Positions 16,711 through 25,260 of a stretch of 64,000 nt of DNA are shown piece after piece. Origin of the DNA: Flavobacterium humidisoli (GTDB taxonomy: Bacteria; Bacteroidota; Bacteroidia; Flavobacteriales; Flavobacteriaceae). The translations under genes and the position numbers were made by a program. A model generated the notes under the pieces. It saw nothing but the letters and a program-made list of their open reading frames with translations, made no database searches and was not told the origin of the DNA. The stretch's first letter is position 1. The number at the start of each line of letters is the position of its first letter. The stretch spans positions 2,666,001-2,730,000 of the forward strand of contig NZ_CP096829.1 in NCBI RefSeq assembly GCF_023272795.1, in the 5' to 3' direction.

Positions 16711-18254
16711 GCTGGAGTATCACTAATCTGCGTAGCATTATCAAAAATTTTTCAGTCAAAGCTAAAAATCAAAATGATTTAGAAAACCTTATTTTTTTTG
16801 GTGTAAATAATGATTCTGGGATTATGCCAACAAAAAATGCTGCTACAGATAAAGCTTCTGAGTATAAGATTATTGAAAAAGGCTGTTTTGTGTATAACCC
16901 ATATAGAATTAATGTTGGTTCAATTGGATATTATGAAGGCGAAGATGTAGGACTAGTAAGCCCAGCCTATGTCGTTTTTAAAATTATAGAAAACACAGTT
17001 TTACCCGAAATTTTATTAAGATTTTTAAAATCTCCGGAGGGTATTAGGCAAATTAATAAATTTGCTAGAGGTACGGTAAGAAAAGCATTAAGATTCGATG
17101 ATCTAGTGAAAATAGAAATTCCTTTGCCACCAATAGCAGATCAGATAGATTTTTGGAGGGAATTAAACATTATTGAGCAAAAAAACATTGACCTAAAAAA
17201 CGAGCTTGAAAATCAAAAAGGATTGATTGTCTTATTGCGAAGAAACTTAATAATGGATGCTCTTAAAGGTTCTTTGAAAAATGAAACAGTTGAGGATTTG
17301 GCAGGAGGTTTAGTTACAGAAGAAAATAATATATACTATAAAGAAGCAATTTCTTATAAGTCTAATTCTAATCAGATACCGTTTAAATTGCCAAACGGAT
17401 GGAAGTGGTCAAAACTAAGAGATATAGCAATTTTTTTAAATGGTTATGCTTTCAAAAGTTCTTGGTTCAAATCCGATGGAATACCATTATTACGAAATAT
17501 TAATATGGGAGTTAATGAAATAACATGGAATGACATCGCATATGTTAGTAAATCTATTGCAGAAGATTTTAAACAATACTGGCTAACTGATGGAGATATA
17601 GTTCTCTCACTAGATAGGCCGATTATTAAAGCTGGTTTAAAGGTGGCTCAAATAAGTGAAATAGATACGCCATGCTTACTAGTCCAACGTGTATTAAAAA
17701 TAAGCCCAATTGATATGAATTCTGATTACTTATATGCATATCTAAATAGCGATTTATTTTTAAATTACATCGATCCTGGAAAAAGTATAGGAATTCCTCA
17801 CATATCATCTACACAGGTAAGTTTAGCATTAATTCCTGTTCCTCCTAAGGAAGAACAAATAAAAATAGTTGATCAATTAAAAAATATTTTTTATTACTGT
17901 AATGATTTTGAAAAAGATTTAGAGAAAAAAATAAATTATGCGAATAGCATTTCTATAACTGTGCTATCAGAGTTTTTAGGTATCAAAGCGTTTCAAAGCT
18001 ATGTACAGAGTAATGATAGTTTTGAAAGAATAGTACGTACACAAATAGAGGAATCAAATATGCAAATACTTGAAATTTTAGAGAAAAGAAAAGAACCTTT
18101 AACGTCATTAGATGTTTGGAAACAATCTGTTTACAGCGAAGACATTGAAAAATTTTATGCTGAACTTAAAAAATTAATTGATGTAAAGAAATTGGTTGTC
18201 GAGTACAAGGAAGGTAAGAAATCTTATTTAAAACTAGCTGAAAATGAGAATTAG
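16707..18254 (+). CDS. hsdS: Type I specificity subunit HsdS with extra C-terminal domain
   Basis: Sets the DNA target of the HsdM methyltransferase. Two target-recognition halves are visible: the first ends with PLPPIADQIDFW (about residue 140), the second begins with LPNGWKWSKLRDIA (about 228) and ends with PVPPKEEQIKIVDQL (about 376). A C-terminal extension of about 75 residues (roughly 440-515) looks like a small winged-helix domain (SLDVWKQSVYSEDIEKFYAEL) and is not part of ordinary HsdS. The gene overlaps the ATPase gene by 11 bases. Intact, 515 residues. Confidence 0.9.
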   Translation: MSWSITNLRSIIKNFSVKAKNQNDLENLIFFGVNNDSGIMPTKNAATDKASEYKIIEKGCFVYNPYRINVGSIGYYEGEDVGLVSPAYVVFKIIENTVLPEILLRFLKSPEGIRQINKFARGTVRKALRFDDLVKIEIPLPPIADQIDFWRELNIIEQKNIDLKNELENQKGLIVLLRRNLIMDALKGSLKNETVEDLAGGLVTEENNIYYKEAISYKSNSNQIPFKLPNGWKWSKLRDIAIFLNGYAFKSSWFKSDGIPLLRNINMGVNEITWNDIAYVSKSIAEDFKQYWLTDGDIVLSLDRPIIKAGLKVAQISEIDTPCLLVQRVLKISPIDMNSDYLYAYLNSDLFLNYIDPGKSIGIPHISSTQVSLALIPVPPKEEQIKIVDQLKNIFYYCNDFEKDLEKKINYANSISITVLSEFLGIKAFQSYVQSNDSFERIVRTQIEESNMQILEILEKRKEPLTSLDVWKQSVYSEDIEKFYAELKKLIDVKKLVVEYKEGKKSYLKLAENEN

Positions 18255-19809
18255 TTATGTAAAAATAATCGATTTTAAAAATCTAAATAATTTTGAGGTA
18301 AAGTTAGATGATAATTATATGGAAACGGTGCTTCTTGGTCAGAACGCAAGTGGAAAATCTAATTTTATAGAATCATTAGTTTTAATATTCAAAAATCTGG
18401 ATTTGGAAAGGGGCTCTGAATTTAATTATACTATAAATTATAATTGCCGTGGTAAAGATATTGAGATTGTATATGAAAACAACAAGTATGATTTTACTGT
18501 AGCAGATCAAAAGATATCTGTTACTGAATTTTTCAGAAGGAAAAATGAACTATTGCCTAAGTACGTGTTTACTTATTATTCAGGAATAAGCGACAGACTT
18601 AAAAATCATTTTGATCAACATCAAAAGAGATTTTATGATAAGATAATAAAGCCCAACATTGATCATAATGAGATTGATAATCTACGCCGATTATTTTATG
18701 TCCAATTAGTTCATTCGTACTTTGTATTGTTGGCTTATTTCTCATTCGATACAAATGAAAAGGAATCGATAGATTTTTTAAGAAATGTTCTTGGAATTGA
18801 GGATTTGGAATCGGTATTATTTATACTTCATAAACCTATATGGAAAAAGGGAGATGGAGATGAAAGATTTTGGGGAGCTAACGGTTTAGTAAAAGAATTT
18901 TTGCAAAAAGTTTGGGATCTTTCAATTGCTCCGATATATGAAACTGTAAAAGTTCCGCTTGATTTTAGAAAAAGTACGAAGCAAGAGAGACTTTATCTAT
19001 ATATTAGTTCAAAACATAAGCTTAAGAAACTGTCAAAAATTTATAAATCTAATACAGAATTTTTTAAAGCTTTAGAAAGTACCTACATCTCTGATTTAAT
19101 TGAAGAAGTTAGGGTAAAAATTAAAAAGAAGAATGTAAAAGGAGAGATTAAATTTAAGGAATTGAGTGAAGGAGAACAACAGCTTTTGACAGTTATAGGA
19201 TTGCTCAAATTTAGTAGAGATGAGGAATCTCTTATTTTACTTGACGAACCGGACACTCATTTGAATCCCCTTTGGAAATGGAAGTACCTAGAATACTTAA
19301 AGGATGTAGTAAATACAGAGAAAGACGCTACACAAATTATTTTAAATACTCACGATCCATTAGTTATAGGTAGTTTACGTAAAGAACAAGTTAGGGTTTT
19401 CCAGAACATTAATGGAAAAATTCAAGCAATTAAACCAGAAGTTGATCCGAAGGGGCTAGGTGTAGCCGGAATACTCACAAGTGAAATGTTCGGTTTAGCA
19501 ACAACTTTGGATGAGGAAACACAAGAAGTTTTGAATAGGCGTAATGAATTAATTGTTAAGCAAGATAAAGTCAAATTGACACAAGCAGAGTCGCATGAAT
19601 TAAATAATATTTTTCATGAACTTAATAGCTTAGGAATTAACACGACTGATAGGGATCCATTGTATCAAAAATTTATAATTGCAATTAATAGTAGGGATGA
19701 CTTTAAAAAAATAAAATATACATCCGATGAGCTTAAAGAGCAAAATAGAATAGCATTAGATATTTTAGACGAACTACTTAAAGAGGAAAGTAAAAATGAT
19801 ATACATTAA
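18244..19809 (+). CDS. AAA/SMC-type ATPase, PtuA-like defence ATPase
   Basis: An ABC/SMC-type ATPase: Walker A GQNASGKS (residues 32-39), signature LSEGEQQ near 306, Walker B LILLDEPDTHL near 333 and H-loop NTHDP near 367. The middle (residues 90-290) is helical. The C-terminal 100 residues are charged and probably coiled. This layout and length (521) resemble OLD-like/PtuA ATPases that work with an HNH nuclease in Septu defence. Its 3' end overlaps the HNH gene by 14 bases and its start overlaps hsdS by 11. The join to a type I methylase pair is the unusual feature. Confidence 0.85.
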   Translation: MRISYVKIIDFKNLNNFEVKLDDNYMETVLLGQNASGKSNFIESLVLIFKNLDLERGSEFNYTINYNCRGKDIEIVYENNKYDFTVADQKISVTEFFRRKNELLPKYVFTYYSGISDRLKNHFDQHQKRFYDKIIKPNIDHNEIDNLRRLFYVQLVHSYFVLLAYFSFDTNEKESIDFLRNVLGIEDLESVLFILHKPIWKKGDGDERFWGANGLVKEFLQKVWDLSIAPIYETVKVPLDFRKSTKQERLYLYISSKHKLKKLSKIYKSNTEFFKALESTYISDLIEEVRVKIKKKNVKGEIKFKELSEGEQQLLTVIGLLKFSRDEESLILLDEPDTHLNPLWKWKYLEYLKDVVNTEKDATQIILNTHDPLVIGSLRKEQVRVFQNINGKIQAIKPEVDPKGLGVAGILTSEMFGLATTLDEETQEVLNRRNELIVKQDKVKLTQAESHELNNIFHELNSLGINTTDRDPLYQKFIIAINSRDDFKKIKYTSDELKEQNRIALDILDELLKEESKNDIH

Positions 19810-20599
19810 TTTTGATGAACTAGAACCTTCCAACGAATGGCTAGAGTTGGCAGAAAGTCTCACTAATCGACTTTTAGAAGCGGAAAGTGAAGAGGTAAGA
19901 AATCAGATTATTTCCGAAAATGAGTCTATGTGGGGAAATTTAAAAAAATCTTTTTCAGACCTAATGCACAGAAAGTGTTGGTATTCTGAATCTATTAATG
20001 ATTTTACACACTGCCATGTAGATCACTTTAGACCAAAATTAAAAGCTATAGGTGAAGATAAAAAAGACTATGGTGGATATTGGTGGTTAGCTTTTGAATG
20101 GACCAATTATAGGTTTTCAGCTCCCGCAGGTAATGTACGAAAGAGAGATTATTTCCATGTTAATGCCAATAAAGCAAATGATTACAATGATTCAATTGAA
20201 GATGAAGATATCCGATTTTTAGACCCAACTGAACCTGGTGATCCTGACAAATTAAAATTTGACAATGAAGGGATAGTTAGTCCAAAAGAAATTGATACCT
20301 CTCGAAGAGACTTTGTAAGTGCAGAATATACAATTCGACGCCTCAATTTAAATATTGAAGGATTAGTGGAGGGGCGTCGTGATAGATATAGAATGGCTGC
20401 AAGAATAATTCGATCAATAGAAAGTTTGTTAGCTAAGCAAAATGCTAATTTTACTCCTGCAAGGCGTCAATTGATAAAATCAAAACAGAAGGAACTATTA
20501 AATTTAGCTAATCGATATTCACCTTATTCAGCTGCAGTGAAATGCTGTTTAAGGGAGAGTGGATTAGAGTGGGCTATTAATATTGCTATAGCTGCTTGA
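19796..20599 (+). CDS. HNH endonuclease, PtuB-like effector
   Basis: A probable DNA nuclease. An HNH-type core lies in residues 55-90: KCWYSE, then HCHVDHFRPK, the Asp-His active-site pattern seen in PtuB and retron-linked HNH proteins (TIGR02646-like). The first zinc-type motif is C-W-Y-S instead of the usual C-x-x-C, so the second cysteine is missing. A second conserved-looking block is FLDPTEPGDP (about 140-150). The C-terminal third is helical and basic. Last gene of the overlapping cluster, overlapping the ATPase by 14 bases. Likely the cleavage effector replacing HsdR (inference). Confidence 0.8.
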   Translation: MIYINFDELEPSNEWLELAESLTNRLLEAESEEVRNQIISENESMWGNLKKSFSDLMHRKCWYSESINDFTHCHVDHFRPKLKAIGEDKKDYGGYWWLAFEWTNYRFSAPAGNVRKRDYFHVNANKANDYNDSIEDEDIRFLDPTEPGDPDKLKFDNEGIVSPKEIDTSRRDFVSAEYTIRRLNLNIEGLVEGRRDRYRMAARIIRSIESLLAKQNANFTPARRQLIKSKQKELLNLANRYSPYSAAVKCCLRESGLEWAINIAIAA

Positions 20600-20635
20600 T
20601 ATATGTTATATTTTAATTCATCTTATTTAATATTA

Positions 20636-22279
20636 CTATTCTAAATTTCTTAAAAAGTATGCAAATGGCATTCCCATTTTCTTTTTAAACACATCTGTAA
20701 ACTGCTGTGCTGTTCCAAATCCTGCTTCTTCAGCAATTGCACCAAAGTTGTAATTACGAAGTTTTGAATCTTCTTCAAGTTTCTTCACTATATAATTAAT
20801 TCTCAGATTACTGATATAATCCGGATAAGACATTCCTTTATGATAATTTACTACCTGAGAAAGGTATTTGTAATTTGTGCCGAAATTTGCCGCCAGCTTT
20901 TCGATTTTCAAATCCTTTTTGAGATAACCAAAAGCTGCTTCAAATCTTCCCAGTTTCTTTAACAGTTCCTGCTCCAAATCATCGGAAATATTTGGACGAT
21001 GCATCCTGCTGGCTGTCTGAATTGGAGGAATAGTACTGTTCTTTTTGTACTGCTCAAAGTTTTTCTTATAACGTCGAAGCTGTACATTTCTATAGCCAAG
21101 ATACGCTGCCAAAGGCACCATTAAAATTGAAACCACTAACAGTGCAATGCGCATGCCTCTTTCAACTCTTAGGTCATGTTTGATATCCTTATAGTTAGTG
21201 ATCAGCTTTGCCGTATCGTACTCCTTGTTTATCCGTGAGGATAGATATTTATAATTCGTATGGAGAATTTTATCTGCCTGAAGAAGTTTGTTGGTATAAA
21301 ACAGTTCCAGTTCACGATCTCCTTTACCTTTATAATGATCGATCAGCATCTCATAATTTTTCCTAAGATCTGGACGTATATATTTTTTGTCGGTAAAAAT
21401 TTTGTCAACTTTTAAGAGGTAAGGAAAGGCAAGATTTTTTTTTCCCATGTCCCAGTAAGAAGAAGCAATGTAAAAATAGGAAACAGATAAATTTCCAAAA
21501 TCTTTAACCTTCTTAAAATCACCTAAAGATTTTTTTAACTTACTTACCGCATTATTATACAATTTTCTATTGTAATCATTGACACCTTCAGCCTGATGAA
21601 GGTAAGAGATGATTGAAAAATCCTTAAGCCTGGCAGATTCCTTAAACGCATATTCAATTTTCTCATCAGATTCCTGAAAATTGCCAAGCCTTGTGTAACA
21701 CTGGGCCAAGGACTGCAGACAGGTAAGATAAGCCCGGCTGTTTTCTTCTTTAAAATAATCTGCACATTTTAAGAATAGTGAGACTGCTTCGTTATAGAAG
21801 CCCAGATAGTATTTTTCCTGTGCAATATGATATTGTATTTTATATTTTAAATATTCATCGTCTCCTGTGGCAATAAGCAAGTTTGCCGCCAGATAGCTGT
21901 CGAGTGCCCTGTTGTGATCCCTGCCATTGTAATACACTATGCCTTTCGTCAAGAGAGCTGAACCGATCTTGTCATTGTTTTTTGTCAGCTTTGCTGCATA
22001 TATCATGCTGTCAGCATAGACCAATTTTTGTCCGTACTCTACCTCATAAATATAATTCTGGTATCCATAGATAACTTCGTCCAGGTTTTCTTCTTTTTTA
22101 GCTTTTTCCAGAAAAGCTTCTAAATAGAGAAATACTTCCGGCTGGCCTTTATGCTTTTCAATTATCTCATCTAGCGCTTCATAACTCAATCTCCTTATTT
22201 CAGGTCTATTTTGAGCATACAAATCTAAGAGCAGTAAAGGGACAAGGATAAATATAAGTGATCGTATTTGCTTAATCAT
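20636..22279 (-). CDS. Membrane-anchored TPR-AraC transcriptional regulator
   Basis: A sensor-regulator typical of Flavobacteria. Order: signal peptide or anchor (residues 5-22), a TPR-like helical region (about 30-350) predicted to be periplasmic, one membrane helix (RIALLVVSILMVPLAAYLG, about 375-393), and a cytoplasmic AraC-type DNA-binding domain at the C-terminus (LAANFGTNYKYLSQVVNYHK, then AEEAGFGTAQQFTDVFKKK). Length 547 is usual. It is convergent with the HNH gene and divergent from the lipoprotein gene. Signal and targets are unknown; control of the element is plausible. Confidence 0.88.
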   Translation of the reverse strand: MIKQIRSLIFILVPLLLLDLYAQNRPEIRRLSYEALDEIIEKHKGQPEVFLYLEAFLEKAKKEENLDEVIYGYQNYIYEVEYGQKLVYADSMIYAAKLTKNNDKIGSALLTKGIVYYNGRDHNRALDSYLAANLLIATGDDEYLKYKIQYHIAQEKYYLGFYNEAVSLFLKCADYFKEENSRAYLTCLQSLAQCYTRLGNFQESDEKIEYAFKESARLKDFSIISYLHQAEGVNDYNRKLYNNAVSKLKKSLGDFKKVKDFGNLSVSYFYIASSYWDMGKKNLAFPYLLKVDKIFTDKKYIRPDLRKNYEMLIDHYKGKGDRELELFYTNKLLQADKILHTNYKYLSSRINKEYDTAKLITNYKDIKHDLRVERGMRIALLVVSILMVPLAAYLGYRNVQLRRYKKNFEQYKKNSTIPPIQTASRMHRPNISDDLEQELLKKLGRFEAAFGYLKKDLKIEKLAANFGTNYKYLSQVVNYHKGMSYPDYISNLRINYIVKKLEEDSKLRNYNFGAIAEEAGFGTAQQFTDVFKKKMGMPFAYFLRNLE

Positions 22280-22578
22280 TAATAGGTTTTACGTTAATAT
22301 TGATAAAAATTTATGGTAAGAAGAAGATTGCCGTCTGGAATAAATATAAAATTACGGAAACCTTTGAAAATACAAGGTTTTTCTTAGAAAAAATGTGCCT
22401 TGAATTTCCGGAATTTACCGTCAAACTTTCCGGAAGTCAGATAGTTACTGCTTGCAGGGGCTCTTTTGTGTCTCTAAGTTTGTTTCGAATTCAAGAGCAG
22501 GATTGCACTGTCAATCCAGGTTCACTAATCCGGGTTAATGGGCTGATGAGTAAATCATTAACGAAACCTATTAGCAAA

Positions 22579-23271
22579 ATGAGAAGTTTATCCTATTTAT
22601 TATTGCTTTTATTAATTACAGCCTGCAGCACGGATGCTGCTGAAGAAATTAAAACGCCCCATAATGAGATTGCAAAAAAGTCAATTCTTAATAGTGTTCA
22701 AGTTTCGAATACTGACAATCCTTATGACCAAAATGGAGAAGATTATCTGCTTTTGCTTGATAATTACGAGTCATACGAGCCAAAACCTTTAAATCCAGCC
22801 GGAGTGCTGGACGTGTTGGAAACAATTGGTGATGACCTGGGTATTATTCAGGCAGGATATGTCCCTGAAAATCTCCTAACAATAGAAAGTTTACAACAGC
22901 TGTCTTCCGGCAGTTTGTCTGATGCATTGTCACAGAGCGGCCTTAGCGTTCAAGCACAGACCAAGCTTGTTAGCTATTATAATGGCTTAATACTACTGAA
23001 ACAGCAGGATGCAGCTTACGAAGATGTATATGTATATCTTGTAGGCCATGAAGCGACTGTACAGTCTTCAAACTTGCCGTCAGCAGAGAAGGAAGTTCTA
23101 TTGTCTACCTTGTCAATCGTACGATATGACATTTACAACAGTAGTGAACGCAAAAGAAAAGACAGGGACTGGGAACTATCTACCCCGAATTTCGTGACCA
23201 CCATTTTTGGAGCGATACAAAGTAACTCCAATGCCGTTATAAGAGCTGGAATCTCAAACATTGCTTATTAA
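22579..23271 (+). CDS. Lipoprotein of unknown function (230 aa)
   Basis: The ATG at 22579 gives a classic lipoprotein signal, MRSLSYLLLLLLITAC, with the lipidated Cys at residue 16. An ATG at 22546 would lengthen the n-region. The frame is open further 5' but without lipoprotein features. The mature part is acidic and helical (for example LSSGSLSDALSQSGLS) and I recognise no domain. It is 8 bases upstream of the AraC gene, so it probably forms an operon with it and the next gene. Confidence 0.65.
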   Translation: MRSLSYLLLLLLITACSTDAAEEIKTPHNEIAKKSILNSVQVSNTDNPYDQNGEDYLLLLDNYESYEPKPLNPAGVLDVLETIGDDLGIIQAGYVPENLLTIESLQQLSSGSLSDALSQSGLSVQAQTKLVSYYNGLILLKQQDAAYEDVYVYLVGHEATVQSSNLPSAEKEVLLSTLSIVRYDIYNSSERKRKDRDWELSTPNFVTTIFGAIQSNSNAVIRAGISNIAY

Positions 23272-23279
23272 AAAAAGAA

Positions 23280-24065
23280 ATGGAAAGGGCTGAGGATTAT
23301 ATTAAATATACTTTAGTAAGAGAAAAATTTGAATTAATTCTCGGCCTTGTTCCAAATCTGGAACCCAACTTTATAGTATTGCTTTTTCCAGTAATCTTAA
23401 CTAATTCTACTCATATTATACTTCTAAACAGCAGCCATACGCCCTCTTTGGAAAATCTGCTGAGCTTCAAAAGTTTTTATGATAAAGATCTTGTATATAT
23501 GCTGTCGATCAATAAAACACCAGGATCATTTATACAGAATTTATTGCAACACTATCTAATTAAAGAGTTACTGATTGAATGCCAATATGAAGATAAGAAA
23601 ATGATTGAAAAGCTTCTTAAAAAGCTATATCAGGCGGAAGTTAAGTTACAGAAAAGTCCAATGACGCAACTGTATCTCAAGATTCTGCTGCAGTATCTGC
23701 TTGAAATGCTGGACAGGGAAGAAGCATTTGACAACCGGGACATATTACTTGTCCGGGAATTCTATAAAATGCTAAACTACGACCAAATTCAAAACCGTCA
23801 GGTCAAGTTTTATGCAGACAAACTTTGCGTCAGCAGAAGATATCTTACCTGGGCAGTACATAAAATATCTGGAGACACCCCTAAGTCTTTTATTGATCAT
23901 AATCTTGTTGAAAAAGCCAAACTGCTTCTTCATACAAAAAATTCAGTTTATATGATAGCAGAAGAGCTGCAATTCCAAAGCCATGCGTCCTTTACAACAT
24001 TCTTTAGAAAGCATACAGGACTTTCGCCCAGCGTGTACCGTACAAACCTAAACCAAAAAAAATGA
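23280..24065 (+). CDS. AraC-family transcriptional regulator (261 aa)
   Basis: The C-terminal 100 residues form an AraC DNA-binding domain with two helix-turn-helix motifs (KLCVSRRYLTWAVHKISG and IAEELQFQSHASFTTFFRK, then TGLSPSVYR). The N-terminal 150 residues are helical and of no known type. The stop overlaps the next start by 4 bases (ATGA). It sits between a lipoprotein gene and an RteC-like gene. A role in regulating excision or transfer is inferred from position only. Confidence 0.88.
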   Translation: MERAEDYIKYTLVREKFELILGLVPNLEPNFIVLLFPVILTNSTHIILLNSSHTPSLENLLSFKSFYDKDLVYMLSINKTPGSFIQNLLQHYLIKELLIECQYEDKKMIEKLLKKLYQAEVKLQKSPMTQLYLKILLQYLLEMLDREEAFDNRDILLVREFYKMLNYDQIQNRQVKFYADKLCVSRRYLTWAVHKISGDTPKSFIDHNLVEKAKLLLHTKNSVYMIAEELQFQSHASFTTFFRKHTGLSPSVYRTNLNQKK

Positions 24066-25255
24066 TCCAGAACTATCCCCTAGAATGGCTGGATTCCCTG
24101 ATTTCAATTACGCTAAATCCTTCCAAAATGTATTTGAGAGATCTTGGCAAAGAGGATATTCAGAATCTGTCGGAGAAGGCAGTAATTGAAGTGGTGCATA
24201 TTCAGTCAGAATTAAAAAATCAGGTCTTTGCACTGCATAAAGAAAACCAGATAAGACTGCTGGTGCAAAAATACCACTCGGCATTAGTTATACTTCTTGA
24301 TACTCTGGATAATTATCTTAAAGAGCCGGCCTTTAGTATGGAAGAGCATGGCAATATTGCCGGAACCCTGATCTCATGTCTTGATGAGCTGCTGTTTTTT
24401 ATTGAAACGCGCTATCTTAATTATCTGACGCTTGAGGAAAGAGTACCTCCCACATACCTGAGTGTGTCGAGAAACGAGATGAAATTGAAATTAAACCGTC
24501 TACAAAAAAAACTAATTGCTGATGTTGCAGATCCTTCCTTTACATCAATAGTTCTGGATAACCTTTATCGTTTTGTACATTCAAAAAAAACAGAAAGTAT
24601 AACTTTGCGGGAGCTCCTGTATCGTAAAGAGCTGATTCAGAAACTCGAACAGCATGGAAGTGAAGAAAAACGCACCACATTGTACAATAGCCTGCATGAG
24701 TTGCTTGTGTACATGAACTACAACAGCCGTGAATATATCTATTATTTTACCAAAAGTATTGCAGAGAAAATAAACGCATTAGAAACAAAAGCGGAGCGAA
24801 TAGACAGCCTTCATTTCCATTACAAAGAGTTCAGCCAGATGCAGTCGCATCAGAGTTTTGTACTTTATCCAGAGCACGAAAATTTGAAATCAATATTGGA
24901 CAACTGGTTTCATCAGGAAATTATTTACCTTGAAAAAACAATGCACCTGCCAGAGAATGTGCGTGAGATAAAGAAAGGAAACAGACAACCGTTGGCTGTG
25001 CAGGAAAAGATAAAGGTCAACCTTTCAGCAGACCAGCTCGCATTGATACTCCGTGCCTGTGATGAGGCCCAGCTGATGGTATCCCGTTCAATGAGCCAAG
25101 TATTCAAACAGATCATTCCATACGTTTCTACTCCATTGAAAGACCAGCTTTCTTATGACGCAGTTAGAAGCAAAGCTTACCATGCGGAGGATAGGGACAA
25201 AGAAATAGCCAAGAAAATATTAGAAAAACTAATCAGCAAGATTGACAGTTATTAA
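24062..25255 (+). CDS. RteC-like regulator of conjugative elements (397 aa)
   Basis: A soluble, almost all-helical protein without signal peptide or membrane segment. The last 80 residues (LSADQLALILRACDEAQL, then YDAVRSKAYHAEDRDKEIAK) follow the spacing of the C-terminal domain of RteC, the regulator of excision in CTnDOT-type elements. The N-terminal part is not recognisable. It is coupled to the AraC gene by a 4-base overlap. The alternative is an unrelated helical protein of the same operon; a profile search with RteC would decide. Confidence 0.45.
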   Translation: MIQNYPLEWLDSLISITLNPSKMYLRDLGKEDIQNLSEKAVIEVVHIQSELKNQVFALHKENQIRLLVQKYHSALVILLDTLDNYLKEPAFSMEEHGNIAGTLISCLDELLFFIETRYLNYLTLEERVPPTYLSVSRNEMKLKLNRLQKKLIADVADPSFTSIVLDNLYRFVHSKKTESITLRELLYRKELIQKLEQHGSEEKRTTLYNSLHELLVYMNYNSREYIYYFTKSIAEKINALETKAERIDSLHFHYKEFSQMQSHQSFVLYPEHENLKSILDNWFHQEIIYLEKTMHLPENVREIKKGNRQPLAVQEKIKVNLSADQLALILRACDEAQLMVSRSMSQVFKQIIPYVSTPLKDQLSYDAVRSKAYHAEDRDKEIAKKILEKLISKIDSY

Positions 25256-25260
25256 ATTTG

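Noticed and set aside
15274-18254. Ordinary type I restriction-modification locus
   Set aside because: No hsdR is present and the next two genes overlap hsdS and each other, so the cluster is not the standard arrangement.
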